Below the pieces are notes generated by a model. It was not told where the DNA came from. It saw nothing but the letters and a program-made list of their open reading frames with translations, and did not search any database. Made by a program: the position numbers and the translations under genes. From contig NZGG01000046.1 of the NCBI GenBank assembly GCA_002690865.1, positions 82,034-146,033 on the forward strand: 64,000 nucleotides of DNA, in the 5' to 3' direction. Source of the DNA: Gammaproteobacteria bacterium (GTDB lineage: Bacteria; Pseudomonadota; Gammaproteobacteria; Pseudomonadales; Azotimanducaceae). Positions 25,014 to 34,334 of the stretch are shown in pieces; within the stretch, counting starts at the first letter, position 1; every line of letters starts with the position of its first letter.

Positions 25014-27893
25014 CTAGTCATCATGCAGTTCAACTGTACCCACGTCCCCGTCAACAGTAATTGACTGTTCATGTTTGATCCTCTGGGTGCTAGTTCCAGT
25101 CCCCACAACAGCGGGGATACCATACTCTCGTGCAACGATCGAGCCATGCCCCAGGATACCACCCATATCTGTAACCAATCCGGAAGCGTGAGCAAATAGC
25201 GGAGTCCATGCTGGATTAGTCTGGGCACAAACCAATATCGTCCGCGGACGCATCTTGTCAAATTCTGCCGGAGAGTTGATAAGACTGGTTGCAGCCGTAA
25301 CAGAGCCTGGGCTCACAGGAACACCTTGCATCATATTTGAATTAGGATCATTCGCAAATTGTGTCTCCTTAAACCGCACCGCGGGATCATCACTAGCATC
25401 AAAAGGAACTGTTCCTGGTGGATGCAGCCTCTTTCTCGCCTCTCTAAGCTCTACCCGTTCTTCCGCTAGGACACCTAACTCAGCTACTGCTTTACCACTT
25501 TTCCCTGCTTCAATTGCTCGGTTTATTTCTTCAGTAACGAGATAAAAAATATGTTCCTTTTCATTTAAAGAACCGAGATCCGTCAGACGTTGACCAAGCT
25601 CTAGAGCTAATTCTCTGAGGGGCGGCCATGCCATATAGAGGTAGTACATTACTTCCTCTCGAATATGGTAAAAACGATAAGTGAACCAAATACGGAAACG
25701 GAATTGCCAATAAGGAAGACCCTCTAATAATTCCAAAATATCTTCCATCGCCTTCTCACGCTTTCTCGTCGCCTCGGCTTGGTGATTTTCAGGATTATAT
25801 TCATCATCTGAAACCATTGTTTTTAACGTCGAAAGAAGTCCGGAAGGGTCTTCTAAGGGAAGAGGTTCTGCATAATCTAAACTGTATCCAAGATGTCCGT
25901 AAAGCTCTAGATAACCGTTTATCGCTTCTACAATCGCAGTAGCTGAAGGGTTTGCAACAAGCGTTTCCATTAAGCGCGATGCAGGTGTAACAATAACGAG
26001 CTCTTTTAAAATATCGTTCGCAGCGATCTTTTGTGCAATAGCGAACATGTGCTCGTTTGCCTCAACAGTCTTGGATCTAAATCCAGAAAGGAATTGGCCG
26101 CTCGTAAAACGGTGATCTGGAAGAGTCTCTCTTAAAAACGCCTGCAGCTGATCATCAGTAGACTTTGCAACACCGAAAGTGTGTCCACCGTTGCCACTCC
26201 AAAAACTACCACCAGCTATCGAGAGCTCCTTTACCCCGTCTAAAAGTTCTTCGTTACTAAGGTTATTCCGATCAACCGTCTGCCATTTTTCTCTCGCTTC
26301 CATAATCATGGGTTTCGCCCAATCATAGAATTCTTTGATCTGACCTTCATTAATTTCGGTTCTATTGAAGGCTTTAAAAGTTGGGTTTTTACTTTCAGGC
26401 ACTGTCACTATTCCCGCGACGTTATCTAATCCTGAGTTACTCGCCCAGTGATCAAAGGCTTGCTTATCCTCCTCGGAGAGGCTTTCCAGAAATAAGCCGA
26501 GATCCTTCTGTTCCTTGTCCGCACCAACAAATTGCTTCGCTTCGGCAGCCATCTTTTTTCCAATTTCACTTTTAGGATCTCTGGCAGCAAATTCTTCCCC
26601 AGATTCGCCAAATTGCTCAGCGTCTGCTGCAATTTCTGCAGCGTCCATCTCTGCTTCCGTCATAGCCTCCTTCGCTTGTCGCTCATCCCTTGCTGCAATG
26701 ATTTGTGGCCAGTCGAATCTTTGATAAGCGTATCCATGCATCGAGATAAACATGGGACCGCCCCCCACCATATAACTACCCCGTTTCTTACCATCCTTAC
26801 CAGTTTCTAATCCCTCCCATAAATAGAGCTCGTCAAATAACGGCGTACACGGATCAGGTATATTTTCGACGATTTGACGACGAGCAAGTATCTTTGCTGG
26901 CGCTGGCGCTTCCCATTTCACTTCAATAGGCTGCGGAGGAAGGTTAGTAATGGGTCGTGACTGAAGCATATAAAGTTTTCCGTCGGAATAAGCCCACTCG
27001 ACATCTTGTGGAACTCCACCAAAATGCACCTCTGCTTTAAGTGCCAGTTTTACGAGTTCCTTAATCGCCTCGTCTGATAAAGATGAACTACTACGCTGTT
27101 CCTCAGCAATATCCTCTAATCGTGTACCCTGTGCGCCATCTGAAACAATCTTCTGCTCTTTTGCTCCAATGATAGTATCAGTTGCTACGCCAGTATCGCG
27201 ATCGACCGTATATGTATCAGGTGTCACCTGCCCACCAACTACTGCTTCACCCAAACCAAAACTCGAATTAATAATCATTTCCGAACGCTCACCAGTAGCA
27301 GGATTGGCCGTAAACAAAATACCAGAAACATCAGACGACACCATTAACTGAACAACAACAGCCATGGCAACTGCATCATGTTCAATTCCCATTTGGTGAC
27401 GATAAGCCATCGCTCGAGGTGTCCAAAGAGATGCCCAGCAATTTCTTACCGCAACAATAATTTCATCATCACCCCGAACATTAAGATAGGTATCTTGCTG
27501 GCCAGCAAATGACATATCAGGCAGATCTTCTGCATTCGCTGAGGATCGCACCGCTACCGGCGGCGTATCTCCTTCAATCTCTAAATATGCTTGAGTAATT
27601 TCTTTCGCCATTTCATCTGAAATTGCTTCCTTCATAAAAAGGGCTTGAATCGCTTCTGAGGCCTTATCAAATGAAAGTGTGAACTCTCCAATTTCAGGCT
27701 TAGCGAGCCCAATAATTTTTTGTTGAAGATTATTCTCACTAATATATTTTCTATATGCGGTGGTCGTCACATAAAATCCACCTGGGACGGCCAGCCCAGC
27801 ATTTACCATTTCGGCGAGAGAACGACCCTTCCCTCCAGCAATTTCAAGGGTTGCCTCTTTCGTATCTATTGGAAGAATATTGGCCTGCGTCAT
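25014..27893 (-). CDS. Rifampicin phosphotransferase-like PEP/pyruvate-domain enzyme
   Basis: Three parts are visible in 959 residues. The first is an N-terminal ATP-grasp domain of the PEP synthase type (about 1-320; 'GGKGRSLAEMVNAG', 'AVRSSANAEDLPDMSFAGQQ', 'DVEWAYSDGKLYMLQSRPI'). The second is a central non-barrel region (about 340-820) with a charged insert near 400-480. The third is a C-terminal swivelling phosphohistidine domain with H916 in 'GGILGHGSIVAREYG'. The His domain is last and there is no PEP-binding barrel. That order matches rifampicin phosphotransferase and PigC-type ligases, not PEP synthase or pyruvate phosphate dikinase, which carry a C-terminal barrel. It should use ATP to phosphorylate His and pass phosphate to a small molecule bound by the central domain. 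An SDR gene follows 58 bases downstream. The acceptor is unknown. Confidence 0.8.
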   Translation of the reverse strand: MTQANILPIDTKEATLEIAGGKGRSLAEMVNAGLAVPGGFYVTTTAYRKYISENNLQQKIIGLAKPEIGEFTLSFDKASEAIQALFMKEAISDEMAKEITQAYLEIEGDTPPVAVRSSANAEDLPDMSFAGQQDTYLNVRGDDEIIVAVRNCWASLWTPRAMAYRHQMGIEHDAVAMAVVVQLMVSSDVSGILFTANPATGERSEMIINSSFGLGEAVVGGQVTPDTYTVDRDTGVATDTIIGAKEQKIVSDGAQGTRLEDIAEEQRSSSSLSDEAIKELVKLALKAEVHFGGVPQDVEWAYSDGKLYMLQSRPITNLPPQPIEVKWEAPAPAKILARRQIVENIPDPCTPLFDELYLWEGLETGKDGKKRGSYMVGGGPMFISMHGYAYQRFDWPQIIAARDERQAKEAMTEAEMDAAEIAADAEQFGESGEEFAARDPKSEIGKKMAAEAKQFVGADKEQKDLGLFLESLSEEDKQAFDHWASNSGLDNVAGIVTVPESKNPTFKAFNRTEINEGQIKEFYDWAKPMIMEAREKWQTVDRNNLSNEELLDGVKELSIAGGSFWSGNGGHTFGVAKSTDDQLQAFLRETLPDHRFTSGQFLSGFRSKTVEANEHMFAIAQKIAANDILKELVIVTPASRLMETLVANPSATAIVEAINGYLELYGHLGYSLDYAEPLPLEDPSGLLSTLKTMVSDDEYNPENHQAEATRKREKAMEDILELLEGLPYWQFRFRIWFTYRFYHIREEVMYYLYMAWPPLRELALELGQRLTDLGSLNEKEHIFYLVTEEINRAIEAGKSGKAVAELGVLAEERVELREARKRLHPPGTVPFDASDDPAVRFKETQFANDPNSNMMQGVPVSPGSVTAATSLINSPAEFDKMRPRTILVCAQTNPAWTPLFAHASGLVTDMGGILGHGSIVAREYGIPAVVGTGTSTQRIKHEQSITVDGDVGTVELHDD

Positions 27894-27980
27894 TTGAATG
27901 AGATTCCTTTTTCGTTAAAAGTTAAGATATTTCAGGGTTATGGGGACTTAATTCACCGATTTAAAGATAAGATTGAAGAG

Positions 27981-28010
27981 TTTACATATAATTGACATTA
28001 GATATATAAA
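27981..28010 (+). promoter_or_regulatory. Candidate promoter of the esterase gene
   Basis: TTTACA is followed after 18 bases by TATAAA, giving five of six matches at each box. It lies about 105 bases before the esterase ATG in an AT-rich 220-base spacer that otherwise shows no feature. Confidence 0.35.
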
Positions 28011-28114
28011 AAAAATTTCTAAGCTTAGTAAAAAGTTTAGATGTTATCAGCTTGATACATCACAGTTATGGTGATGGTTACGACAAAATACTTCGGAATT
28101 CTCAGGAACAATAT

Positions 28115-29248
28115 ATGTCCAATATTATCAATAAAAAAACCCCGCCAAAGGGCATAGTTGAGCACCGAAGATTTGAATCTAGCCACATATATCCAACAAC
28201 AAAGCGAGATTATTGGATCTATGTCCCATCGCAGTATACGGATAAGGACCCCGCTTGCTTAATGGTATTTCAAGATGGCGAAGCATATGTGAATGATAAC
28301 GGACCTGTAAAAGCCGCAAAGGTTTTCGACGAATTAATTCACAATAACGAAATGCCCATCACGATCGGTATTTTTGTGTCCCCTGGCCTCATCGATCAAA
28401 CGAGCAACCGAGACAAAGAATATGTCGCCACTGGAGACGTCTACGCGAGATTTCTACTGGAGGATATTATTCCCGAGGTCAGTAAAGATTATCAGCTTGT
28501 AAGTGACCCATCTGGAAGAGCGATCTGTGGCATGAGCGACGGCGGGTTATGTGCATTTGCTGTGGCATGGCAAAGGACTGACGTTTTCAGCAAAGTAGTA
28601 TGCCATATAGCCAGCTTCGCAAGGCATATTGAGGGCGCGGACTTCCCCCATTTAGTTAGGCAAACACGCAAGAAACCAAAACCACTGAGAGTATTCATGG
28701 CGGATGGCAAAAATGATCTTAACCTCGATGAAGGAAACTGGACACTGGGTAATTTGAATATGGCTTCCGCACTGCAGTTTGCCAAGTACGACTATCGACT
28801 GGAACTCGGACCAGGAGGCCATGATCTTGCTCATGGTGGAGAACTGTTTCCAGAAGCACTTCGCTGGATCTGGCGCGATCACCCCAGCGTTAAGACTCAG
28901 GTGCAAGCATATGAAGACATTCTCGGTGAGTGGGAGATGACAACCAACTTCTATGGCAAACTTATCAAGAGCAATCTTAGTATAAGACAAGGTACAGATT
29001 CATTATCAGCAACTCTTCGCGATGAGAATGAAGGTGAACTAGACATTACCGAAATCACTTATCGAGGGGGTGCATTGAGGTACTCTCACGAGCCATTTTC
29101 ATTTCATCAAAATTGGGGTAAGGGAGTCACTAAGGCTATGTTAGCCTTAGTAAGATTTAAAAATGGCATGTTCGAAGGTACTTTGAGCGGACTTACGGAG
29201 ATAGGAACGTCCTATGACTATACATTAATCGGTAGACGTATTTCCTAG
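28115..29248 (+). CDS. Alpha/beta-hydrolase esterase, enterochelin esterase-like fold
   Basis: The product (377 residues) has the esterase-D/Fes-type fold: 'RDYWIYVPSQY', 'LMVFQDGEAYV', the nucleophile Ser in 'AICGMSDGGLCAF', and the catalytic His in 'LGPGGHDLAHGG'. About 100 residues after the hydrolase domain form an extra beta-rich C-terminal domain ('LGEWEMTTNFYGKLIKSNLS'). A TTG 63 bases upstream opens the same frame, but the ATG chosen has AGGA at proper distance. No signal peptide is seen. Substrates in this family range from siderophore esters to acylated sugars; removal of acyl groups from a glycan fragment would suit the neighbourhood. Confidence 0.78.
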   Translation: MSNIINKKTPPKGIVEHRRFESSHIYPTTKRDYWIYVPSQYTDKDPACLMVFQDGEAYVNDNGPVKAAKVFDELIHNNEMPITIGIFVSPGLIDQTSNRDKEYVATGDVYARFLLEDIIPEVSKDYQLVSDPSGRAICGMSDGGLCAFAVAWQRTDVFSKVVCHIASFARHIEGADFPHLVRQTRKKPKPLRVFMADGKNDLNLDEGNWTLGNLNMASALQFAKYDYRLELGPGGHDLAHGGELFPEALRWIWRDHPSVKTQVQAYEDILGEWEMTTNFYGKLIKSNLSIRQGTDSLSATLRDENEGELDITEITYRGGALRYSHEPFSFHQNWGKGVTKAMLALVRFKNGMFEGTLSGLTEIGTSYDYTLIGRRIS

Positions 29249-29270
29249 ATATCCATCGTAAAGAAAATAA

Positions 29271-30032
29271 TTAATCTCCAGAGATCGTTATTCTCTGGTT
29301 GGTGATATAACGTCCGGCTTCTGAGCATAGATGCAAAGCGGTCGCGGCGATATCATCCGGAGTACATACAAATCCAAAGGGGGAAGAAGAGGCTCGATCA
29401 GCAATATCACCCTTACCAGTTACTTCAACAATTCGACGCCCCATATCGGTATCTACAAGTCCTGGAGCGATGATATTCACTCGCATTCCATGCTTCTTTT
29501 CTTCTCTCGCCAGAGTATGCGCCATAGTTTCGACAGCAGACTTACTTACGGAATAAACACCGGAACCAGAAGGCATAGCCTGAGCAGAAGTTGAAGATAT
29601 CATTATAATATCACTTCGGTTAGCCTCGCGAAGCACTGGAACAAGTCGACGACATAGATAAACTGGTCCCCAAAAATTTACTGCAAATAGGGCGTCCCAT
29701 TGGTCGTTCGTTGCATCTGCAATCAGAGGACGATTTATTGCAGCAGACCCCATGCCTGCGTTATTTATCAGCGTATCTAGACGGCCAAAATCTTTAAGAA
29801 TTTTGTCGCACATCGTATTACACTGTACTTCAATACCAACATTTGCTTGATAAATCTCTGCCCGACGACCAAGAGCCCGAACAATATCTAGTACTTCAAC
29901 TGCAGCGGATTTATCACTCGCGTAATTGATTGCGACATCTGCTCCCTCTCGCGCGAAACCCTCGGCAATTGCTCGACCTATACCTCTGCTGGCACCAGTA
30001 ACAAGCACCGTTCTTCCGTTTAATTTCGCCAT
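29271..30032 (-). CDS. Short-chain dehydrogenase/reductase (SDR)
   Basis: A 253-residue classical SDR: 'LVTGASRGIGRAIAEG' for the cofactor, 'DTLINNAGMG', catalytic Ser in 'IIMISSTSAQ', and 'YSVSKSAVE' with Tyr and Lys. The frame is open for 35 more codons upstream, but that stretch is hydrophobic and unlike the family, while the ATG chosen starts right before the first beta-strand and has GGGA before it. The residues after the second strand ('INYASDKS') suggest NADP preference. It is convergent with the esterase gene and stands alone; substrate unknown. Confidence 0.87.
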   Translation of the reverse strand: MAKLNGRTVLVTGASRGIGRAIAEGFAREGADVAINYASDKSAAVEVLDIVRALGRRAEIYQANVGIEVQCNTMCDKILKDFGRLDTLINNAGMGSAAINRPLIADATNDQWDALFAVNFWGPVYLCRRLVPVLREANRSDIIMISSTSAQAMPSGSGVYSVSKSAVETMAHTLAREEKKHGMRVNIIAPGLVDTDMGRRIVEVTGKGDIADRASSSPFGFVCTPDDIAATALHLCSEAGRYITNQRITISGD

Positions 30033-30215
30033 CACATAATTCCCATATAAGCTGTCGACGAGAATATCGGAAAACATCATAGCTTCCAAATAGAATACGG
30101 TTGGTAACACCATCCTAATCAGGAAACTTAAAAACAAATATTGGTAGCAAGTGGCGCTATGTCTTAATCTACTTTATCTTTAAAATAGTATGAAGGAATT
30201 TGAAGAAATAACATT

Positions 30216-30656
30216 ATGGTTGATGTTGAAAAGTTACGATCGGACTACCTAAATCTCGAATTTGATCGTAAGGGCTTCGTCATTAATGCAGAAAATTCTG
30301 CAGCGGTGGCGAGAGCATACGGAGAAACAAGGCTTGAGTTTGTCGATCCTTTTGACTCAAACTTTCAGGCCTGCCTTCCGATACTGGCGAGTCTTGTATC
30401 AGGACGCCAACTGCCAATAGATTTTCCATCACTGGGCGGTATTTCAATGGACGGCGGTAAAGCAGTAACTAGCATTGAACCAGTAAGATGCGGTATTGAG
30501 TTAACGGGGAAAACGCATCTTAACGATATCTATGCAAAAAGTGGACGCACTGGGCGCATGATTTTCCTCGTCTCACGCATAGAACTCTACAATGCTTCAG
30601 GTAAGCACTTAGCTAGTGCAGATTCACGCCAAGTCATTCGGGAAAACCCCGAATGA
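30216..30656 (+). CDS. FAS1-like/MaoC N-terminal-type hotdog dehydratase subunit
   Basis: This 146-residue protein has the layout of the N-terminal hotdog half of MaoC-type hydratases ('FAS1-like dehydratase'), with 'RLEFVDPFDSNF' and a central 'GRQLPIDFPSLGGISMDGGK' segment. Alone it lacks the catalytic Asp/His of the true hydratase half, which the next gene supplies. The stop overlaps the next start by four bases (ATGA), so the two are co-translated and probably form a heteromer acting as an (R)-specific enoyl-CoA hydratase/dehydratase. Confidence 0.7.
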   Translation: MVDVEKLRSDYLNLEFDRKGFVINAENSAAVARAYGETRLEFVDPFDSNFQACLPILASLVSGRQLPIDFPSLGGISMDGGKAVTSIEPVRCGIELTGKTHLNDIYAKSGRTGRMIFLVSRIELYNASGKHLASADSRQVIRENPE

Positions 30657-31072
30657 AGATAAAAAAAATGAGTGACATTAAGTTCGGTATGGAGCTTCCT
30701 TTATTTATACCAGATACTTCCTTAAGCGCAGCGAAAGAGTTTGCAAAAATAGTGGGGTACTCTGGTGGGGGAAGATTTGAAAATCACAGTCAAGCTCGTG
30801 CTCAAGGGCTACCTGGCGCACTATTACCTGGCATTATGAGTATGGGTTACCTTACTAGGGTAATCCATGAATGGGCGCCTAGCGGGACTATCCAGCATAT
30901 AGATACAATCTTTCGTGCTCCTATACTAGCTGATCATAAACACATCATATCTGCAGTTGTCACAGATATTGACGAAGAGAACAGTGTTATTGTATTGGAT
31001 CTTTCAATCAAAAATTTAAAAGCGGAAACCCGAGTATTCGGCACTGCTACTATTTCTATACCCAAATTCTAG
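30653..31072 (+). CDS. MaoC family dehydratase (hotdog) subunit
   Basis: A 139-residue hotdog protein. It opens with 'GMELPLFIPDTSLSAAKEFAKIVG' and contains 'NHSQARAQGLPGALLPGIMSMGYL', the helix region where MaoC hydratases keep the catalytic Asp/His; here Asn-His is seen instead of Asp-x4-His, so activity needs testing. A second ATG five codons in is an alternative start. Paired with the preceding half-hotdog gene and followed by a CaiB-type CoA-transferase, it suggests activation and hydration or dehydration of a dicarboxylic or hydroxy acyl-CoA. Confidence 0.72.
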   Translation: MKIKKMSDIKFGMELPLFIPDTSLSAAKEFAKIVGYSGGGRFENHSQARAQGLPGALLPGIMSMGYLTRVIHEWAPSGTIQHIDTIFRAPILADHKHIISAVVTDIDEENSVIVLDLSIKNLKAETRVFGTATISIPKF

Positions 31073-31076
31073 TTAC

Positions 31077-31099
31077 CCCATAATTGATATAATTATGGG
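31077..31099. other. Intergenic hairpin between maoC-like gene and CoA-transferase gene
   Basis: CCCATAATT and AATTATGGG form a perfect 9-bp stem around GATAT, starting four bases past the maoC-like stop. No T-run follows, so it is more likely an RNA stability or partial termination element than a full terminator. Confidence 0.4.
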
Positions 31100-31149
31100 T
31101 AGCGACTAAAAAATCCTTTATTATTTGTTAAAAATAGAAAAAGCCAACT

Positions 31150-32298
31150 ATGACTGAACGACCGGAGCCACTGAAAGGAATTCGTATCCTTGATCTAACC
31201 CAGGTTCTCTCAGGGCCATACTGTACCTACCAGCTCGCGCTATTGGGCGCGGAAGTAATTAAGATCGAACCTCCAGGAGGGGAGCAAACAAGATCTTCTG
31301 ATGCTATCCCGGAACTCGGCGAACTGGGACTTGGTCTTGGATTCTGCGTTCAAAATGCACAAAAAGACTTTATCGAGTTGAATCTGAAGGATCAACATGA
31401 TGTATCCATTCTCCACGATTTGATCGTAGACGCTGATGTTTTAGTGCAAAACTTTAGACCAGGCGTGTCAGAGAGGCTTGGTCTAGGAGAGTCTGCTGTT
31501 CGTCGACGAAATTCCTCAATTATTTATTGTTCAATTTCAGCCTATGGTGGAGAGGGACCGATTGGTCATCGACCAGCCTATGACCATATCGTACAAGCAA
31601 TGTCCGGCATTATGAGTACAACTGGTACTGAAGAGATGGGGCCGGTCAAAGTAGGGGCTCCATACGTGGATTATGCCACTGGTCTTAATGCAGCTTTCGC
31701 CATAACTTCAGCAGTACTAGAAAGAACTCGAACCGGGAAAGGGCAGAAGGTCGACGTGGCTATGCTGGATACGGCGATGATTCTAATGGCAAATAACCTT
31801 GCCATCACTGCAACGACAGGAAAAGAAATACCTAAACTCGGCAATGAAGCATCGAGTCGTGCACCATCCTCAGGAACCTTTGAGACAGCCGACGGTATAC
31901 TGACAATCGCTGCAAATAATGAACGTCAGTTTAAGGAGCTCTGTAGAGCCCTGGAACATCCCGAATGGAGTGATGATCCCCGCTGGGAAAATCTTCATGA
32001 TCGAAAAAAAAATATAGAGGCATTTCGCGTGGCGCTCAATGATACACTTCGTAAACGCAGTGCTGCTCACTGGGAAGTGGTTCTTGAACAAGCAGGCGTG
32101 CCGGCGAGTCGTGTGAGAACAATAAGAGAATTACTAGCTGAAGGACAATTAACCTCTAGAAGCTTATTAGCTGAAATCGAAGTCGCCAACACTACGGTAA
32201 AAATTCCAGGAATTGGCTTTAAGTTGAATGGTGATTCTCTCTTGCCACAGCGCGCGCCAAGGACTGTCGGTGCTGATAATGATAAATGGATACGCTGA
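31150..32298 (+). CDS. CaiB/BaiF family CoA-transferase (family III)
   Basis: At 382 residues this is a family III CoA-transferase moving CoA between carboxylic acids. It opens with 'PLKGIRILDLTQVLSGPYCTYQLALLGAEVIKIEPP', the family N-terminus. 'VLVQNFRPGVSERLGLG' and 'SISAYGGEGPIGHRPAYDHIVQAMSG' follow. The catalytic Asp is probably the one in 'GAPYVDYATG'. The C-terminal 'GVPASRVRTIRELLAEGQL' is also typical. It follows the two hotdog genes in the same direction after 77 bases. That combination recalls mesaconyl-CoA transferase plus mesaconyl-CoA hydratase, but no lyase gene is present to support that assignment. Confidence 0.88.
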   Translation: MTERPEPLKGIRILDLTQVLSGPYCTYQLALLGAEVIKIEPPGGEQTRSSDAIPELGELGLGLGFCVQNAQKDFIELNLKDQHDVSILHDLIVDADVLVQNFRPGVSERLGLGESAVRRRNSSIIYCSISAYGGEGPIGHRPAYDHIVQAMSGIMSTTGTEEMGPVKVGAPYVDYATGLNAAFAITSAVLERTRTGKGQKVDVAMLDTAMILMANNLAITATTGKEIPKLGNEASSRAPSSGTFETADGILTIAANNERQFKELCRALEHPEWSDDPRWENLHDRKKNIEAFRVALNDTLRKRSAAHWEVVLEQAGVPASRVRTIRELLAEGQLTSRSLLAEIEVANTTVKIPGIGFKLNGDSLLPQRAPRTVGADNDKWIR

Positions 32299-32337
32299 GA
32301 ATTCTCATATTTAAAGAAGCTTCACAAAATTCAATGT

Positions 32338-33627
32338 TCAAATCATATCATTGTCTTCAGTGATCTTAATTTCTGAAAGCCTTGGCTCTGGAACAGAACT
32401 GAGCATAACAATAAGCGCAATAGTCTGGACAAAAATACAAATAATAAAAATTATCTCGTATCCCATAGCAAGCACAATTAAACCTCCCAAAAGAGGGCCA
32501 ACAGCACCGACAGTATTACTCGCCATATTTGAAGCAGCAACTCGTAACGGAATATCCGCATCAGCACCCAACTCTAAAACCATATTCATTCGCGCCTGGT
32601 TAAACCCACTAAAAGCAATCCCAAACACAACAAAAAAGACCATGACCCCATAGACTTCTTGAATCATCAAAAGCTGGCAGTGTGCCAAAATCCACATAGC
32701 CAAGGTAATAACCATCACAATCCGATAACCTTTTCGGTCTGCGATCTCTCCCCACAAAAGATTAGTTACGGTGCCAGATAACATCCATATTGTTGTCAAT
32801 AAACCAAGCATCGCCCCTGAAAGCTCCATTCTGGTTCCAGCAAAAAGTATATAGAAAGGCATAGCCATGCGTCCGATAGAACCCAATACAGTCACTAAAA
32901 AAAATCGTGAGAAATGTGGGTTGGTTCTAAAAAGTGGCTTCAGCGACTTAAAACTCTGTTGAATATTCTCACGTTTACGTAGCTCTAGACCTACTGGTTC
33001 TTTAGTAAAAGTGAACGCGATTATTCCTAATGATGCTATGAAAAAAGCTAAGAGGAAAAGCGCAGCATAACCATCACCAAGAATATTATTGTCTATTAGA
33101 TAGCCACCGGCAAAATAAGCGATTATCGCGGTAGCACCGTTAGATAGAAAATTTCTCCAACCGGCTACGAAACCCCGGCGATGAACAGGAATAACTTTCG
33201 CACGCAATGAATTCATCATCACCACAGAGATACCCTGCATGATTCCTAACAACACCATAAAAAATATGATCAGCCAAAGACCAAAATCAGTAGATCCAAA
33301 AAAAAGACCCGTAAGAGCGATAAAGAGCATCTGGAGCCGCATTAATATACTTGAAGTAAGCGTGATACCAAGTAACTTTTTTCGATGCCCAATCAATGAA
33401 GCCCCGACCATGGGTGTCAGCATTTGTCCGACAGCCTCTAATGAGCGCGCTAGACCAACAACAAACTCGGAGCCTGAGAGTGAATAAAGATAAACTGGTA
33501 AAAAAGTCGGTGCAGCAAAAAGACGGAATCCGGTCTGACCGAAAAGTCCTTGGGTTAACTGTACTACAATATTGCGCTTCAAATACTTAGCAACAAATGC
33601 ATCATTTTGTTTTTGTGTGGTCACCAC
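32338..33627 (-). CDS. MFS transporter
   Basis: This inner-membrane carrier of 429 residues shows about 12 hydrophobic segments. The cytoplasmic 2-3 loop is unusual ('LIGHRKKLLG' in place of GxxxDRxGRR), but the 8-9 loop matches the family well ('GEIADRKGYRIVMV'). Two GTG codons directly after the upstream TAG serve as start (TAG-GTG-GTG), and no other start fits, so translation follows that of the upstream remnant. Substrate is unknown. It may have been the last gene of a cluster whose ABC transporter was lost by deletion. Confidence 0.85.
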   Translation of the reverse strand: MVTTQKQNDAFVAKYLKRNIVVQLTQGLFGQTGFRLFAAPTFLPVYLYSLSGSEFVVGLARSLEAVGQMLTPMVGASLIGHRKKLLGITLTSSILMRLQMLFIALTGLFFGSTDFGLWLIIFFMVLLGIMQGISVVMMNSLRAKVIPVHRRGFVAGWRNFLSNGATAIIAYFAGGYLIDNNILGDGYAALFLLAFFIASLGIIAFTFTKEPVGLELRKRENIQQSFKSLKPLFRTNPHFSRFFLVTVLGSIGRMAMPFYILFAGTRMELSGAMLGLLTTIWMLSGTVTNLLWGEIADRKGYRIVMVITLAMWILAHCQLLMIQEVYGVMVFFVVFGIAFSGFNQARMNMVLELGADADIPLRVAASNMASNTVGAVGPLLGGLIVLAMGYEIIFIICIFVQTIALIVMLSSVPEPRLSEIKITEDNDMI

Positions 33628-34152
33628 CTATAACCTCATAAGCTTTCGACCTTTAGGATCAAGCGGGATTTCCGAGTCTGAAGATGGGATCGCAGATAGG
33701 AGAAGCTTCGTGTAATCCTCTTTTGGATCACTAAAACTAGAATCTAGAGGACCTTGCTTTACTATACAGACATGGAGTATCACTAGTATATGATCACAAA
33801 TATGGTGAACAAGACTAAGATCATGCGCTACAAATAGATAGGTCAAACCTAGTTCTTCCTGTAAATCCTCCAGCACATTAAGCATCCCTCCATAAAGGCC
33901 GATATCAGCCAAGGGAAATACTACTAAAGGATTCTTACCATGCCTTACTTCGACCGCAGGCAGCCCTAGACCACTGAGCATCGGATTTTGACTAACCTTG
34001 CTAATCCCAAGTTCACTTGATGTCTTCGATGGTTCAAACCACGCTTTTGGAAAGCCTCCTTCGTCAGCGATTACACTGAGTATCTGAAGGAACACTAGCA
34101 CAGGGAAAACTATTGCTCGCGAGCTTATGACGAATAGTGAGGATCGATTCAT
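33628..34152 (-). pseudogene. Chimeric remnant: binding-protein N-terminus fused to ABC ATPase C-terminus
   Basis: Residues 1 to about 88 look like the start of a family 5 solute-binding protein: a signal peptide, then 'EGGFPKAWFEPSKTSSELGI', 'GLGLPAVEVR', 'NPLVVFPLADIGLYGG'. Residues about 90-174 are the C-terminal third of an oligopeptide-type ABC ATPase: 'LEDLQEELGLTYLFVAHDLSLV' (H-loop H110), 'GPLDSSFSDPKEDYTKLLLSAIP'. Walker A, signature and Walker B are missing. The simplest reading is one in-frame deletion running from the binding-protein gene through the permeases into the ATPase, with the junction near 33885. The protein cannot work as either parent. The MFS start directly follows its stop. 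Confidence 0.8.
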
Positions 34153-34334
34153 TAAGGGGCGACTGTTTCATTAAAAAAATTGAAGTGCAATGAAGAATAC
34201 CAAAACAGGTAAAGAAAATCGTCAACACTATCACCAGCGATTATCAATTCCTTCACGCTAAATGTAATCTAGACCTTTAATCAGTGTAAAATAATTATGT
34301 AAAGTTTCAGCTCATAACACTTTGGGGAAAACAA

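Noticed and set aside
30033-30137. 35-residue N-terminal extension of the second SDR
   Set aside because: The hydrophobic stretch is unlike the family and a well-placed ATG with GGGA begins the Rossmann fold.
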